Shown here piece after piece: positions 46,951-56,487 of a stretch of DNA of 64,000 nucleotides (the first letter of the stretch is position 1; each line of letters starts with the position of its first letter). The stretch comes from PALSA-607 sp963825425. GTDB taxonomy: Bacteria; Actinomycetota; Actinomycetes; Acidothermales; Acidothermaceae. The notes under the pieces are model-generated. The model made no database searches, was not told the origin of the DNA, and worked only from the letters and a program-made list of their open reading frames with translations. The DNA lies in NCBI GenBank assembly GCA_963825425.1, contig CAWGTF010000013.1, positions 248,001 to 312,000 on the forward strand, in the 5' to 3' direction. A program made the translations under genes and the position numbers.

Positions 46951-48207
46951 GTGCCAACCATTTCAGGGCTACGGGCCGTAGAGATTCTCGACTCACGCGC
47001 ACGTCCGACATTGGCAGTTACCTTGGCGCTCACTGATGGCACGGTTGCACGTGCCGGCGTGCCGTCAGGTGCGTCGACCGGCACCCGAGAAGCTGTCGAG
47101 TTGCGCGACGGCGATCCGGCCCGATACGGCGGACAAGGTGTCCAGTCTGCGGTGGCAAACGTCAACGGCGAGATCGCCGCGCACATAGTCGGCCGCAGCC
47201 TGACGGGCCAAGCTGCGCTAGACCATCTGCTGATCGAACTCGATGCGACGAGTACGAAGTCTCGACTCGGCGCCAACGCCATTGTCGGAGTATCGATCGC
47301 CTACGCGCGGGCACTTGCCGCGAGCGCCGGTCTGCCCCTGTGGAGCGTCTTGAACAGCCCGGGCACGCAGCCTCGGCTGCCCGTGCCGCATTTCAACGTC
47401 CTAAACGGCGGTGTGCACGCTCCGAACGGCCTCGACTTTCAGGAGTTCATGGTTGCTCCACTTGGCAGCCCAACCCTCGCCGAAGGGGTTCGCGCCGGCG
47501 CCGAGGTCTATGCCTCCCTGCGAAGGCTCCTCTCAGCGAAGGGCTTTGCAACCGGCTTGGGCGACGAGGGTGGCTTTGCGCCCGAAATCGACGCACCGGA
47601 GGACGTCCTTGCCCTGCTTGTTCAGGCCATCGACGATGCCGGCTACCGCGCGGGCCGCGATGGCGTCGCGATCGCGCTTGATCCGGCAGCCAGCGAGTTC
47701 TATCGGGACGGTACATATCGGGTCGCGGGACAGCAGCTATCCACAAGCGACATGATCGGCCGCTACGAGGAAATCGTGACGCGGTTCCCGGTGTGGAGCA
47801 TCGAAGACGGTCTCGCCGAGAACGACTGGGATGGCTGGGTCGAGCTGACCAGTCGACTCGGCAGTCGTGTCCAAATCGTCGGCGACGACATCCTGGTCAC
47901 GAATCCATCGATTATCAAAGAAGCCATCACGCGCAGCGTCGCGAACGCCGCCTTGATCAAGGTGAATCAGATCGGCACCGTCAGTGAAACGCTCGATGCG
48001 ATGGCGCTCTGCCGCCAAGCCGGCTGGTCGCAGATGGTCTCCCATCGATCTGGCGAGACCGAAGACACCTTCATCGCCGACCTCGCCGTCGGCAGCGGAT
48101 GCGGTCAGCTGAAGACCGGTGCGCCAGCTCGCGGCGAGCGGGTCGCCAAGTACAACCGTCTGATCGAGATCGAAGTCGATACAGACCTGCCGTACGGGCT
48201 CGCCTGA
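46951..48207 (+). CDS. eno: Enolase
   Basis: This glycolytic enzyme converts 2-phosphoglycerate to phosphoenolpyruvate. The GTG at 46951 has GGAGG nine bases upstream, giving 418 residues. Active-site motifs are present: GVPSGASTGTREAVELRDGD, GDEGGFAPEI, VGDDILVTN, ALIKVNQIGT and SHRSGETEDTF. The usual SRGNPT near the N-terminus is SRARPT, and the sequence looks more divergent than a housekeeping enolase. It is divergent from the hydrogenase operon and shares the DevR-like box region, so it may be a second, low-oxygen isozyme. The frame is intact. Confidence 0.93.
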   Translation: MPTISGLRAVEILDSRARPTLAVTLALTDGTVARAGVPSGASTGTREAVELRDGDPARYGGQGVQSAVANVNGEIAAHIVGRSLTGQAALDHLLIELDATSTKSRLGANAIVGVSIAYARALAASAGLPLWSVLNSPGTQPRLPVPHFNVLNGGVHAPNGLDFQEFMVAPLGSPTLAEGVRAGAEVYASLRRLLSAKGFATGLGDEGGFAPEIDAPEDVLALLVQAIDDAGYRAGRDGVAIALDPAASEFYRDGTYRVAGQQLSTSDMIGRYEEIVTRFPVWSIEDGLAENDWDGWVELTSRLGSRVQIVGDDILVTNPSIIKEAITRSVANAALIKVNQIGTVSETLDAMALCRQAGWSQMVSHRSGETEDTFIADLAVGSGCGQLKTGAPARGERVAKYNRLIEIEVDTDLPYGLA

Positions 48208-48226
48208 GCCGACAGTCCTACCCGAG

Positions 48227-49816
48227 TTATTCGCCTTGTAGGTCTCTGCGCCGAAATGCGAGCGATCCCAGGCACGCGCTGGCAAGCCCGAGCGCTGTCA
48301 TGACGCCGTTCGCTTCCCAGTGCGGCGAGACGTCCGGGACAGCCGCCATCTGATGGAACACGGAGGTATCGAGTATCCAGTGGCTCGTCGCACCGATGCC
48401 GCCGACGACCACGACGACGAGCGACCAGCCAAGGAGCGCGTAGACAACGACGGACGTGGACCGCGGACGGATCCCGAACACGAGGACGCCGACACCACCG
48501 ATGGCGATCGCTGGCGGGACCACGTTCAAGCCGGCGTCCAGCAATGTTGCAAGACCTACCCCGGCGTGCTGACTCGCGGCGCCAAGCCAGCAACAGATCC
48601 CGGCGAGGACCCCTCCAGCGAAGACCACCCACCCGGCGACGACGAGCCTGCCCGCGAGCCAGCGCTGCCGAGAAACCGGGCGGACCAAGAGGTGATCGAG
48701 TCGCCCGTCGGCTTCCTCGAAACGCGCCGCCGTGACTTGACCTGCGGCAGCAAAGGAAACGAGCACGGCCAAGATGAGGAAGCAGACACCCAGCACGGCA
48801 TCCGCACCCGATCCCGGCGCACCAAGTTTCGAGAGCACCCGTTCGACCGACGACCCGGAAACCGTGGCGCCCGCCGACTTCGCAATCAACCCGTACAACA
48901 GGGCAGCGATGGCGATCGCCACCCACCAACCAACGACAGTGGATCGCAGCATTCGGATCGCGAGTCCAGTGGGGCCGAACAGCAGCCGCAAGCGTGGCTG
49001 GCTGTGGGTCCGGTCTGGCACGACGCTCGCCCCGACGTCCCGCGAACCGGCGAGGCGCACAGCCACGAAAGTGAGCACTGTGGTGAACCCTGCGATCGGG
49101 ACGAAAGCGAAGGGCCGCGGCGCAGTGAGCGGCTGGAGTTCTTCAACCCAACCAAGTGGGGACGCCCAGTTGAGCCAGTGCACGCCGACTCCTGCGTCGG
49201 CGATCAGGCGTATCCCGTAGGCCAAGCCGAGCAACGTCGCTGCGTACGCCGCAGCCTGTCGGCGGGTCGCGGCCATTTGGCTCGTCACTGCACCAACTGC
49301 GAGAAACATGACTGCGGTTGCCACCATGGCGAGCGCCAGATACAGCGCCGCCCCGAAGGCGATGTCCACCGCCGAGTCGAGTCCGACAACCACCGTGATG
49401 AGACCGGTCAGCGCCCACAACGCAAAGGCGCCGATACCCAGGCCGCACAACGCCTGCAACGTGGCGCCGCTTCTCGTGGTCGGTCCGGTGAGCAGGAGGT
49501 CCCAACGACCGTTGTCTTCCTCACCGCGAAGGAGCCTGGTGCTGGTCAGGATTCCCCATACGGCACCCATGATGGTCAGCATCATGGAGATCTTGAAGAC
49601 CGTGAAGCCCGCCACCGTCTGAAGCTGTGGAGCCGGTCCGAACAGCGCGCTGGTTGCATTGTTCGAACCGAAGGCGGCCGCCAATGCATCCCGTTGGGCG
49701 ACGGTCTTGTACAGCTGGGTGTAGCTGAGCGCCGATGAGGCGATCGAAGCTCCGAAAAGGGAGCCCCAGACGACACCGGAACGCACCGCCTTGCGCGCGG
49801 TGAGGCGGCCAATCAC
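48227..49816 (-). CDS. ABC-2-type exporter permease (drug/antibiotic efflux type)
   Basis: This integral membrane protein of 529 residues has about twelve helices in two similar halves, resembling the permeases of actinobacterial antibiotic or tetronasin-type exporters. Readable segments include ISMMLTIMGAVWGILTSTRL followed by RGEEDNGRWDLLLTGPTTR in the first half, and RFEEADGRLDHLLVRPVSR in the second. The repeated E(E/A)D(N)GR-DLL motif marks the internal duplication. Its ATG overlaps the ATPase stop by four bases. The frame is intact; the substrate is unknown. It converges with enolase 19 bases apart. Confidence 0.85.
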   Translation of the reverse strand: MIGRLTARKAVRSGVVWGSLFGASIASSALSYTQLYKTVAQRDALAAAFGSNNATSALFGPAPQLQTVAGFTVFKISMMLTIMGAVWGILTSTRLLRGEEDNGRWDLLLTGPTTRSGATLQALCGLGIGAFALWALTGLITVVVGLDSAVDIAFGAALYLALAMVATAVMFLAVGAVTSQMAATRRQAAAYAATLLGLAYGIRLIADAGVGVHWLNWASPLGWVEELQPLTAPRPFAFVPIAGFTTVLTFVAVRLAGSRDVGASVVPDRTHSQPRLRLLFGPTGLAIRMLRSTVVGWWVAIAIAALLYGLIAKSAGATVSGSSVERVLSKLGAPGSGADAVLGVCFLILAVLVSFAAAGQVTAARFEEADGRLDHLLVRPVSRQRWLAGRLVVAGWVVFAGGVLAGICCWLGAASQHAGVGLATLLDAGLNVVPPAIAIGGVGVLVFGIRPRSTSVVVYALLGWSLVVVVVGGIGATSHWILDTSVFHQMAAVPDVSPHWEANGVMTALGLASACLGSLAFRRRDLQGE

Positions 49817-50715
49817 GTTGGCTCGCTTTGGCCTTGCGCGCCGTATTGGGCCAGGAACAATTCCTCCAAGGACGGCTCACGGCTCAACAGCTGGGTCACC
49901 CCGACTGCGGCGAGGACCCTCAACAAGGGCTCGACCGGCCCCCGCACCTGGCAACGAACGACCCGGCCGTTGATGGTTACCGCAGTCACCCCGGGCACCG
50001 CGGACAGATCGGGAACCGAACCCTCGAAGGTCGCCTCGACAGTGAGCGCGCTGAGGTGTCGCAGCTGGGCGAGCGTGCCGATCTCGACCAGCTTGCCGTG
50101 CCGGAGGATGCCGACCCGGTCACACACGGCCTCCACCTCGCTCATGATGTGCGAGGACAAGAACACCGTCTGGCCGCGTTCGCGCGCTTCGCCGATGCTG
50201 CGACGGAAGGCCTGCTCCATCAACGGGTCGAGACCGGTTGTCGGCTCGTCCATAACCAAGAGGTCGGGCCGGCCCATCAGCGCCGCGATCAGGATCACCT
50301 TTTGGCGGTTCCCCTTGGAGTACGCCCGGACCTTCTTGCTGGGGTCGAGCTCGAACCGCTCGATCAGCTCGTCCCGGTAGACCTCGTCGACCCGACCCTG
50401 AACACGCCCGAGCAGGTGGAGCGTTTCGGCGCCAGTGAGTGACGGCCACAGGTTTGCTTCGCCCGCCACGAACGCGAGGCGCCGATGCGCCTCGACCGCC
50501 TGGCGCTCGCAGTCGAGCCCGAAGATCTCGCTGCGACCTGAGGTTGGACGGATGAGCCCCAGCAGGAGGCGAATCGTCGTCGTCTTCCCGGCACCGTTCG
50601 GCCCGAGGAAGCCGACCACTTCACCCGGGGACACCTCGAGGTCGAGATGGTCAAGAGCCGCGACACCCCCGTAGCGCTTGGTGAGAGCCTCCGCCCTGAT
50701 TGCCATCGGTGGCAT
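49813..50715 (-). CDS. ABC transporter ATPase (drug-exporter type)
   Basis: This ATPase of 300 residues energises the permease encoded by the overlapping downstream gene. Walker A is GPNGAGKTTTIRLLLGL, the signature is YSKGNRQKVILIAAL, Walker B is LLVMDEPTTGLDP and the switch is FLSSHIMSEVE. The C-terminal 80 residues (SLEELFLAQYGAQG end) are typical of CcmA/NodI-like exporters. It follows the dihydroorotate-dehydrogenase-like gene of the PFOR operon after 23 bases, so it may be in that transcript. Confidence 0.9.
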   Translation of the reverse strand: MPPMAIRAEALTKRYGGVAALDHLDLEVSPGEVVGFLGPNGAGKTTTIRLLLGLIRPTSGRSEIFGLDCERQAVEAHRRLAFVAGEANLWPSLTGAETLHLLGRVQGRVDEVYRDELIERFELDPSKKVRAYSKGNRQKVILIAALMGRPDLLVMDEPTTGLDPLMEQAFRRSIGEARERGQTVFLSSHIMSEVEAVCDRVGILRHGKLVEIGTLAQLRHLSALTVEATFEGSVPDLSAVPGVTAVTINGRVVRCQVRGPVEPLLRVLAAVGVTQLLSREPSLEELFLAQYGAQGQSEPT

Positions 50716-50738
50716 CGGCAGCTCCGTTCCGCTCCTGC

Positions 50739-51749
50739 CTACGTGGGATGACTAACCGGGTAGCTCGCTAGCGTGCGAATGTACTGCGCCCGCTCGTAGG
50801 GCCGGGCGTCGCGTGCCGTGCGGCTCGACATGCTGCCACGCAGCTGGCCGACGGACTGGTATTCGCGACTCGTCATCCAGGCTGCGAGTTCAGCCTCCGC
50901 TAGCGCGATCTGGCCGGCCCCGCGCCGCAAGAGCGCCGACGCCATCATGGCCACATCGGCACCAGCGAGGAGAGCCTTGGCGACGTCTAGCCCGCTGTGC
51001 ACGCCGGAGGTCAACGCGAGAGATGTCTGTGGGAGCAGTGGACGCAGCAAACCGATCCAGCGCAGTGGCAGCTTGATGTCTTCGGGCGTTGACAAGTCAA
51101 CGCGGTTCTCAACATCCAGCGTATCCAGGTTGATGTCGGGCTGGTAGAAGCGGTTGAACAGCACGAGACCGTCGACCCCTGCATCGACGAGACGGCGCGC
51201 GAAGTTCGCCGTCGACGACAGGTACGGGCTGAGCTTGACCGCGAGCGGGCGACTCACCCGGAAGCGCAGGTCGTCGATCAGCCGCAGGTAGTGGTCTTCC
51301 ACAGCCGTCGCCGACATCTCCGGGTTTGCCTGAACGGAATAGAGGTTGAGCTCGATCGCGTCTGCACCACCTACGGCAAGCAGCTCAGCGTTGCGCAACC
51401 ACCAACCTGCGGTCGCGCCGTTGACGCTCGCGATCACCGGTATCGTCAGGTGCGCTTTGGCTGCGGTGATCAGCTTGAGATGACTGAGCGGGCCAAGATG
51501 GTCGAACTCCATCGGCGGGAAGAAGCTGCCCAGCTCAGGAAACGAGTCGCTGCCGGCATCGAGGTCGATGCTGAGGCGCACGGCGTCGCGGTTGACTTCC
51601 TCTTCAAACAATGACGGCAGCACAACCGCCCCCGCGCCTGCGTGCTCCAGGGCAAGCAGGCGTTCGAGGCTGTTCGTCATCGGACTCGCCGATGCGACGA
51701 TGGGCGAGCGAAGCGACAAGCCCAGGTACGTGGTTGCAAGATCTATCAC
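50739..51749 (-). CDS. Dihydroorotate dehydrogenase-like FMN protein linked to PFOR
   Basis: This TIM-barrel FMN protein of 336 residues resembles class 1 dihydroorotate dehydrogenase. The GTG at 51749 has AAGGAGG eight bases upstream and overlaps the PFOR stop (GTGA). It starts LATTYLGLSLRSPIVASASP and shows PVIASVNGATAGWW, DAIELNLYSVQ, AVKLSPYL and ALTSGVHSGLDVAKALLAGA. Such proteins are often found beside NifJ-type PFOR genes in anaerobes, where they may take electrons from ferredoxin or reduce an unknown substrate. The usual catalytic Cys region is not obvious, so it may not make orotate. Confidence 0.82.
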   Translation of the reverse strand: MIDLATTYLGLSLRSPIVASASPMTNSLERLLALEHAGAGAVVLPSLFEEEVNRDAVRLSIDLDAGSDSFPELGSFFPPMEFDHLGPLSHLKLITAAKAHLTIPVIASVNGATAGWWLRNAELLAVGGADAIELNLYSVQANPEMSATAVEDHYLRLIDDLRFRVSRPLAVKLSPYLSSTANFARRLVDAGVDGLVLFNRFYQPDINLDTLDVENRVDLSTPEDIKLPLRWIGLLRPLLPQTSLALTSGVHSGLDVAKALLAGADVAMMASALLRRGAGQIALAEAELAAWMTSREYQSVGQLRGSMSSRTARDARPYERAQYIRTLASYPVSHPT

Positions 51750-54700
51750 GACGCGCCTCCTTGGTCTGCATCGTCGGCTGGAGCCACTGCCTGCTCGCCG
51801 TCGTCGTGCGGCAGGGCGCGCTCGACGTGCGCGAGCTGCTCGTAGTAGCGCCACCGTTCGGTGACGTCGGACTGAGCCATGGCGAGCAGGTGCCGCGAAC
51901 GCTCTGGATCGGAACGGGCAAGCATCGAGAATCGCGTCTCCGCGAGCGCGAAATCCGAGACCGAAGTTGTCGGCGGTTTCGAATCGAGCTGGAACGGATG
52001 CGCACCTTCCTGCGGGCTCGGGTGGTAGCGGTAGAGCGGCCAGTACCCAGACCCCACGGCGTCCTTCTGGTGCGTCATCGAGGTCGACATCTCAATACCG
52101 TGCGCGATACAGGTGCTGTAGGCGATGACCAACGACGGACCAGGCCACGCCGCAGCCTCACGAAGGGCTCGTACGGCCTGCATCTCGTTTCCGCCGAGCG
52201 CGATCTGGGCGACGTAGACGTTGCCGTACGACCTGGCGAATGCTCCGAGGTCCTTCTTCGCGGTTTCCTTTCCCGACGCGGCGAACTTCGCCACCGCACC
52301 TCTGGGGGTGGACTTTGAAGCCTGCCCTCCGGTGTTGGAGTACACCTCGGTATCGAGCACCAGGACGTTGACATCGCGTCCGGAGCCAAGCACGTGGTCG
52401 AGGCCACCGAACCCGATGTCGTATGCCCAGCCGTCTCCGCCGACGATCCAAAAGCTCTTGTCGACGAGTTCGTCCGCCAGGCTCGCCAACCGACGAGCCT
52501 GCGCAGCCTGTGGTCCGGTGACTGCGGCCAGCAGGTACTTCAGCGTTGCCACGCGTTCGCGCTGCGCGGCGATCTCGGCGTCACCAACTTGATCAGAACC
52601 AAGGAGAGCACTGACGATCTCGTCTCCGATGTGCGGCCGCAGTTCGTCGAGCAGGCGGCGCGCCTCGGCGGACTGCTGCTCCGACGCCAGCCGCAACCCG
52701 AGCCCGAACTCAGCGTTGTCCTCGAAGAGCGAGTTCGCCCACGCTGGCCCTCGCCCTGCGGCGTCCTGCGCCCATGGCGTCGTCGGCAGGTTCCCGCCAT
52801 AGATCGAGGAGCAGCCCGTCGCGTTCGCGACCACCATTCGGTCACCGAAGAGTTGGCTCAGCAACTTCAGGTAAGGCGTCTCGCCGCACCCAGCGCAGGC
52901 TCCGGAGAACTCGAACAGCGGCTGCAACAGCTGCGATCCCTTGACCGTGTCGTGTCGAACCAGGGAACGATCGAGTTCGGGGATCTTCTCGAAGAACTCC
53001 CACTGGGGCCGTTCGGCATCGCGATGAGTGAGCGCGTCAGCCAGGTTGATCGCCTTGTGGTTGACGGCTTCCTTGCTGTGCGCAGGGCAGATCTCCACGC
53101 AAAGCCCACACCCCGTGCAATCGTCGGGGGCTACCTGGACCGTCAGCTTGAACCCAGGCAGGTCACGGCCCGCGCAGTCCTTGGACTGAAAGCCGTCGGG
53201 GGCATCAGCCAGCGCAATCGGCTCGAACGCCTTCATGCGAATCGCGGCATGCGGGCACACGATCGTGCACTTGCCGCAGTCGATACAGATCGACGGGTCC
53301 CAGATCGGAAGCTCGGTGCCGATCGCGCGCTTCTCCCAGCGCGAGGTGCCTGTCGGGAACGCCCCATCGGCCGGTAGCGCGCTGACGGGCAGCCGCTCTC
53401 CGTGGGCCGCAACCAGCTCGCGGGTCAGCGCGGGAGCTGCCGCCGCGACGGAGACGAGCTCGATCAGCGACGCATCGTAGTCCGACGGATCCTCCTCAGC
53501 CGGAACATTGACGCGCACGAGAGCATCGAGTGCACGGTCGATCGCGGCGAGATTGCGCTCCACGACGGCGGGCCCTCGATTGCCGTAGCTGTGTTCGATG
53601 CCGGCCTTCAACGCCTGCAGCGCCTCGTCTCGGGGTATGACGTTCGACAAGGCGAAGAAACACGGCTGCATCACGGTGTTGATCCGACCGCCTAGGCCGA
53701 CCTCACGAGCCACGTGGTTGGCGTTGATCACCCAGAAGTCGAGCTTCTTGTCACGAATCTGGTGTTGCACCAGCGCCGGCAAGTGCGACCACACCTCGTC
53801 CGCCGGGTATGGAGCGTTGAGCAGGAATGTCGCACCAGGTCGCGCGACATCGAGGACAGGTGCCGTTCGCAGCTGCGCGAACTGGTGGCAGGCGACGAAG
53901 TCAGCCTGGGAGATCAGGTACGTCGACCTGATTGGTTCTGGTCCAAAGCGCAGGTGCGAGACGGTGACCGACCCTGATTTGCGCGAGTCGTACACGAAGT
54001 AGCCCTGCGCGTACAGGTCGGTGAGCTCCCCGATGAGCTTGATTCCCGCCTTGTTCGCACCGACGGTGCCGTCACTGCCCAGGCCGTAGAAGACCGCCTG
54101 AACCGCCTTCGTCGGAACCTCGAAGGACGTCGTCCGGCTCGACGCTCGTGCCTGAAACGTCGTCGACGATCCCGATCGTGACGTGCCGGCGTGGCGTCAC
54201 GTGACGCATGTCGTCGAAGACGCCCTTGAGCATTTGCGGCGTGAATTCCTTGCTTCCCAAGCCGTATCTGCCAGCCGTGATCTGAATCTCATGCCGGCCG
54301 CTTTGATTGAGTGCGGCCACGACGTCGAGGTAGAGCGGATCGCCGACACCGCCTGGCTCCTTGGTGCGGTCGAGCACGCATACCCGGCGCGCGGTCAGCA
54401 GGCAACAGCCGGGTCAGCTCGGAGACGGGGAACGGACGGTACAGGCGGACCTTGAGCAGGCCGACCTTCTCGCCGTGCCGGTTCATCTCTTCGATGGTTT
54501 CCTGAGCGGCGCCCACTCCTGACCCCATCAAGACGACAACACGTTCCGCGTCGGCTGCGCCCTCGTATTCCACCAACCGATACGCCCGGCCGGTGCGGGC
54601 GGCCAGCTCGTCCATAGCGGCCTGGACGGCGGCGGGCACCGCCTCGTAGAAGGGATTAGCAGCCTCGCGGCCTTGGAAGAAGACGTCGGGGTTTTGAGCC

Positions 54701-55369
54701 GAACCCCGCAGCATCGGATGGTCAGGGGAAAGGCCACGCATCCGATGCGCAACCACGTCGTCCTCGCTGATCAAGGCTCGCAGGTCTTCGTCGGAGAGCA
54801 ACTCGATCTTGTCGACTTCATGGGAGGTACGGAAGCCGTCGAAGAAGTGCAGCACCGGAACCCGCGTCCGCAACGCCGCCGCATGGGCGACGAGTGCGAA
54901 GTCATGCGCTTCCTGAACCGAGCTGGCTGCGAGCATGGTCCAGCCCGTCGACCGAGCCGCCATGACGTCGCTATGGTCACCGAAGATTGACAGCGCGTGC
55001 GTCGCGAGCGCCCGTGCCGCAACATGGATCACTGCCGGGCGTCAACTCGCCGGCAATCTTGAACATGTTGGGGAGCATCAGCAGCAGGCCCTGCGACGCG
55101 GTGAATGTCGTGGCAAGCGTGCCCTTCATCGCGGCTCCGTGCAGTGCGCCCGCGGCGCCCGCCTCGGACTGCATCTCGACGACGTCGGGTACCGCACCCC
55201 AGATGTTTCGCCGACCGGCACCGGTCCAGGCGTCACAGAACTCACCCATCGGTGACGCTGGCGTGATCGGGTACAGCACGATGATCTCCGACAGCGCGTG
55301 CGCGACCCGGGCGGCGGCTTCGTTGCCATCGATCGTCGCGATCGCCGGGCCACGGTCTGCGACCAACAT
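51746..55369 (-). CDS. nifJ: Pyruvate:ferredoxin (flavodoxin) oxidoreductase, single chain (about three frameshifts)
   Basis: This homodimeric enzyme of about 1,208 residues converts pyruvate and CoA to acetyl-CoA and CO2 and reduces ferredoxin or flavodoxin. The ATG at 55369 is chosen because GGAGG lies five bases upstream; the ATG at 55381 has no such site. Domain I starts VLYPITPASPMGE, domain III includes HEIQITAGRYGLGSKEFTP, the ferredoxin domain has CIDCGKCTIVCPH and CTGCGLCVEICPA, and the TPP domain has GACAGCGETPYLK, ANATGCSSIYGG and IVGGDGWAYDIGFGG. Frame changes near 55030, 54390 and 54100 are needed. A DevR-like box lies 107 bases upstream. Confidence 0.93.
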
Positions 55370-55481
55370 CTGAGCCTCCATTGCGAGAACGTCCTAACGA
55401 CGAGTGCATATAGGTGAGCGTGGAAGCACTGCATCAGCGCTCCCGAGAGCAAACGTACGGATCGAGTCGTCGGTACCGTGA

Positions 55482-55495
55482 GGGTCAAACGTCCC
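55482..55495 (-). promoter_or_regulatory. DevR-box-like site upstream of the PFOR gene
   Basis: The plus-strand sequence GGGTCAAACGTCCC matches 11 of 14 core positions. Its centre is 107.5 bases from an ATG at 55381 and 119.5 bases from the preferred ATG at 55369. The remaining upstream gap (55370-55540) shows no other clear element. Confidence 0.5.
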
Positions 55496-55542
55496 AGTGG
55501 GCGAGGCACCAAGCCACCCGAACCACCGGCCGACGGACGTAG

Positions 55543-55574
55543 ATGAGGGCCCTCGCGTGGGCGGGGGCCCTCAT
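55543..55574 (-). terminator. Hairpin terminator of the duplicated membrane-protein gene (copy 2)
   Basis: The same 10-base perfect stem as copy 1 (ATGAGGGCCC / GGGCCCTCAT) with an identical 12-base loop length, 17 bases after the stop. It lies between the PFOR promoter region and the duplicated gene. Confidence 0.7.
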
Positions 55575-55591
55575 CCTCGGTGCGGTCGCCG

Positions 55592-56184
55592 TTACGGTTC
55601 GACGGGAGCCGGGGTCCGCGCACCGAGCTTGGGGAGCAACTCCGCCGCCGGATCGGTCCGGCGCAGATGCACCAGTCCCAAACCCGGCCAGCACCAGCAA
55701 GAACCCGGCCCCGATGAACGCCACCACAGCGGCGGTCAGCGCGTACTGGGCCATCTTCCAAAACGCGTACCCGTTCAGCAGCAGACCACGCAACGTCTCA
55801 CCCTTGAACATGGTGTTCACGGTGTCCGCGAGCTTGGTGTTCGTCGGATCAGTCTGCGCCTGGGCGGACAGCTGCGAGTACGTCTTCCCGCCACCGATCT
55901 TCTGCAAGTGCACCGCGATGAAATGATCGGCGTAACGTCTCCGCCTGCGCGCCGGTGGTCATCTGCTGACCGGCGTACTTAGTCATGTACGGCTTGATCG
56001 CCGGATCAGAAATCGCCGCCGAACCCGCCGCCGGGAAGATGATCTGCTGCTGGGACAACTGCGTCTTGACCTGATTGTCGATGAAATTGTGAGCCCACAA
56101 ACCCACCAACCCGACCACCACCAGGACAGCCGCCAAAACCAGACCTCCCGCTGTCAACAATGCATCAAAAGTCTTACGGCGCAT
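55592..56184 (-). pseudogene. Two-helix membrane protein (copy 2, two one-base insertions)
   Basis: This is the paralogue of 29568-30158 and almost the same protein (RRKTFDALLTAGGLVLAAVL, FIDNQVKTQLSQQQIIFPAA). Relative to copy 1 it has one inserted base in GGCGTAACGTCTCC near 55936 and another in CCCAAACCCGG near 55684. The first breaks the chain after GAQAET, so uncorrected translation loses the second helix. The two insertions may be sequencing errors, as elsewhere in the window, or true inactivation. AAGGAGG and the DevR-like box are conserved. If the errors are corrected this is a functional second copy. Confidence 0.7.
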
Positions 56185-56275
56185 GACGACCTCCTTCATC
56201 GGAGCCGGACCATCCGGCGAACAACCGTCGAACCTTGCACCACCAATACTCGACAACACCCGCCCACCAGCCCCA

Positions 56276-56289
56276 CCGACGAAGGTCCC
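56276..56289 (-). promoter_or_regulatory. DevR-box-like site upstream of the membrane-protein gene (copy 2)
   Basis: The box is identical to the copy 1 site (GGGACCTTCGTCGG on the minus strand), while the adjacent bases are more diverged. The 56185-56487 gap otherwise holds the end of the repeat and the box of the phosphoketolase gene. Confidence 0.45.
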
Positions 56290-56384
56290 GCCCACGCGAT
56301 GCCATAGACCCCAGTTCACCCGGGACAAACACCCACGTGGCACCCGCCGAACGGCACCTTCCGTGAGTTCTCACGTGCGTCACT

Positions 56385-56398
56385 GGGCCGAAAGACCC
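56385..56398 (+). promoter_or_regulatory. DevR-box-like site upstream of the phosphoketolase gene
   Basis: GGGCCGAAAGACCC matches 11 of 14 core positions, with both GGG and CCC ends. It is centred 96.5 bases before the ATG at 56488, close to the spacing at 30158, 31571 and 61783 (89.5-99.5). Confidence 0.5.
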
Positions 56399-56487
56399 TC
56401 AGCTCGAGAACTTGGGCCTTCACCACCGCGCCATGCGCATGCGAGGGTTGTCTTCAGCAGCCGCCCTCGACAGGAGAGAACCCCGAC

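Larger units (their letters stand above)
55541..56329 (-). repeat. 788-bp direct repeat, copy 2
   Basis: This is the second copy of the element at 29517-30304, in the same orientation. It includes the same hairpin, membrane-protein gene and box-bearing upstream region. Most differences from copy 1 are single substitutions. Two one-base insertions fall in the gene and one one-base deletion in its upstream region. Sequence outside the repeat is unrelated to that around copy 1. Confidence 0.9.

Noticed and set aside
48320..49738. A 472-codon plus-strand frame opposite the ABC permease
   Set aside because: The minus strand encodes a coherent multi-helix permease overlapping its ATPase; the plus-strand product is hydrophilic low-complexity sequence.
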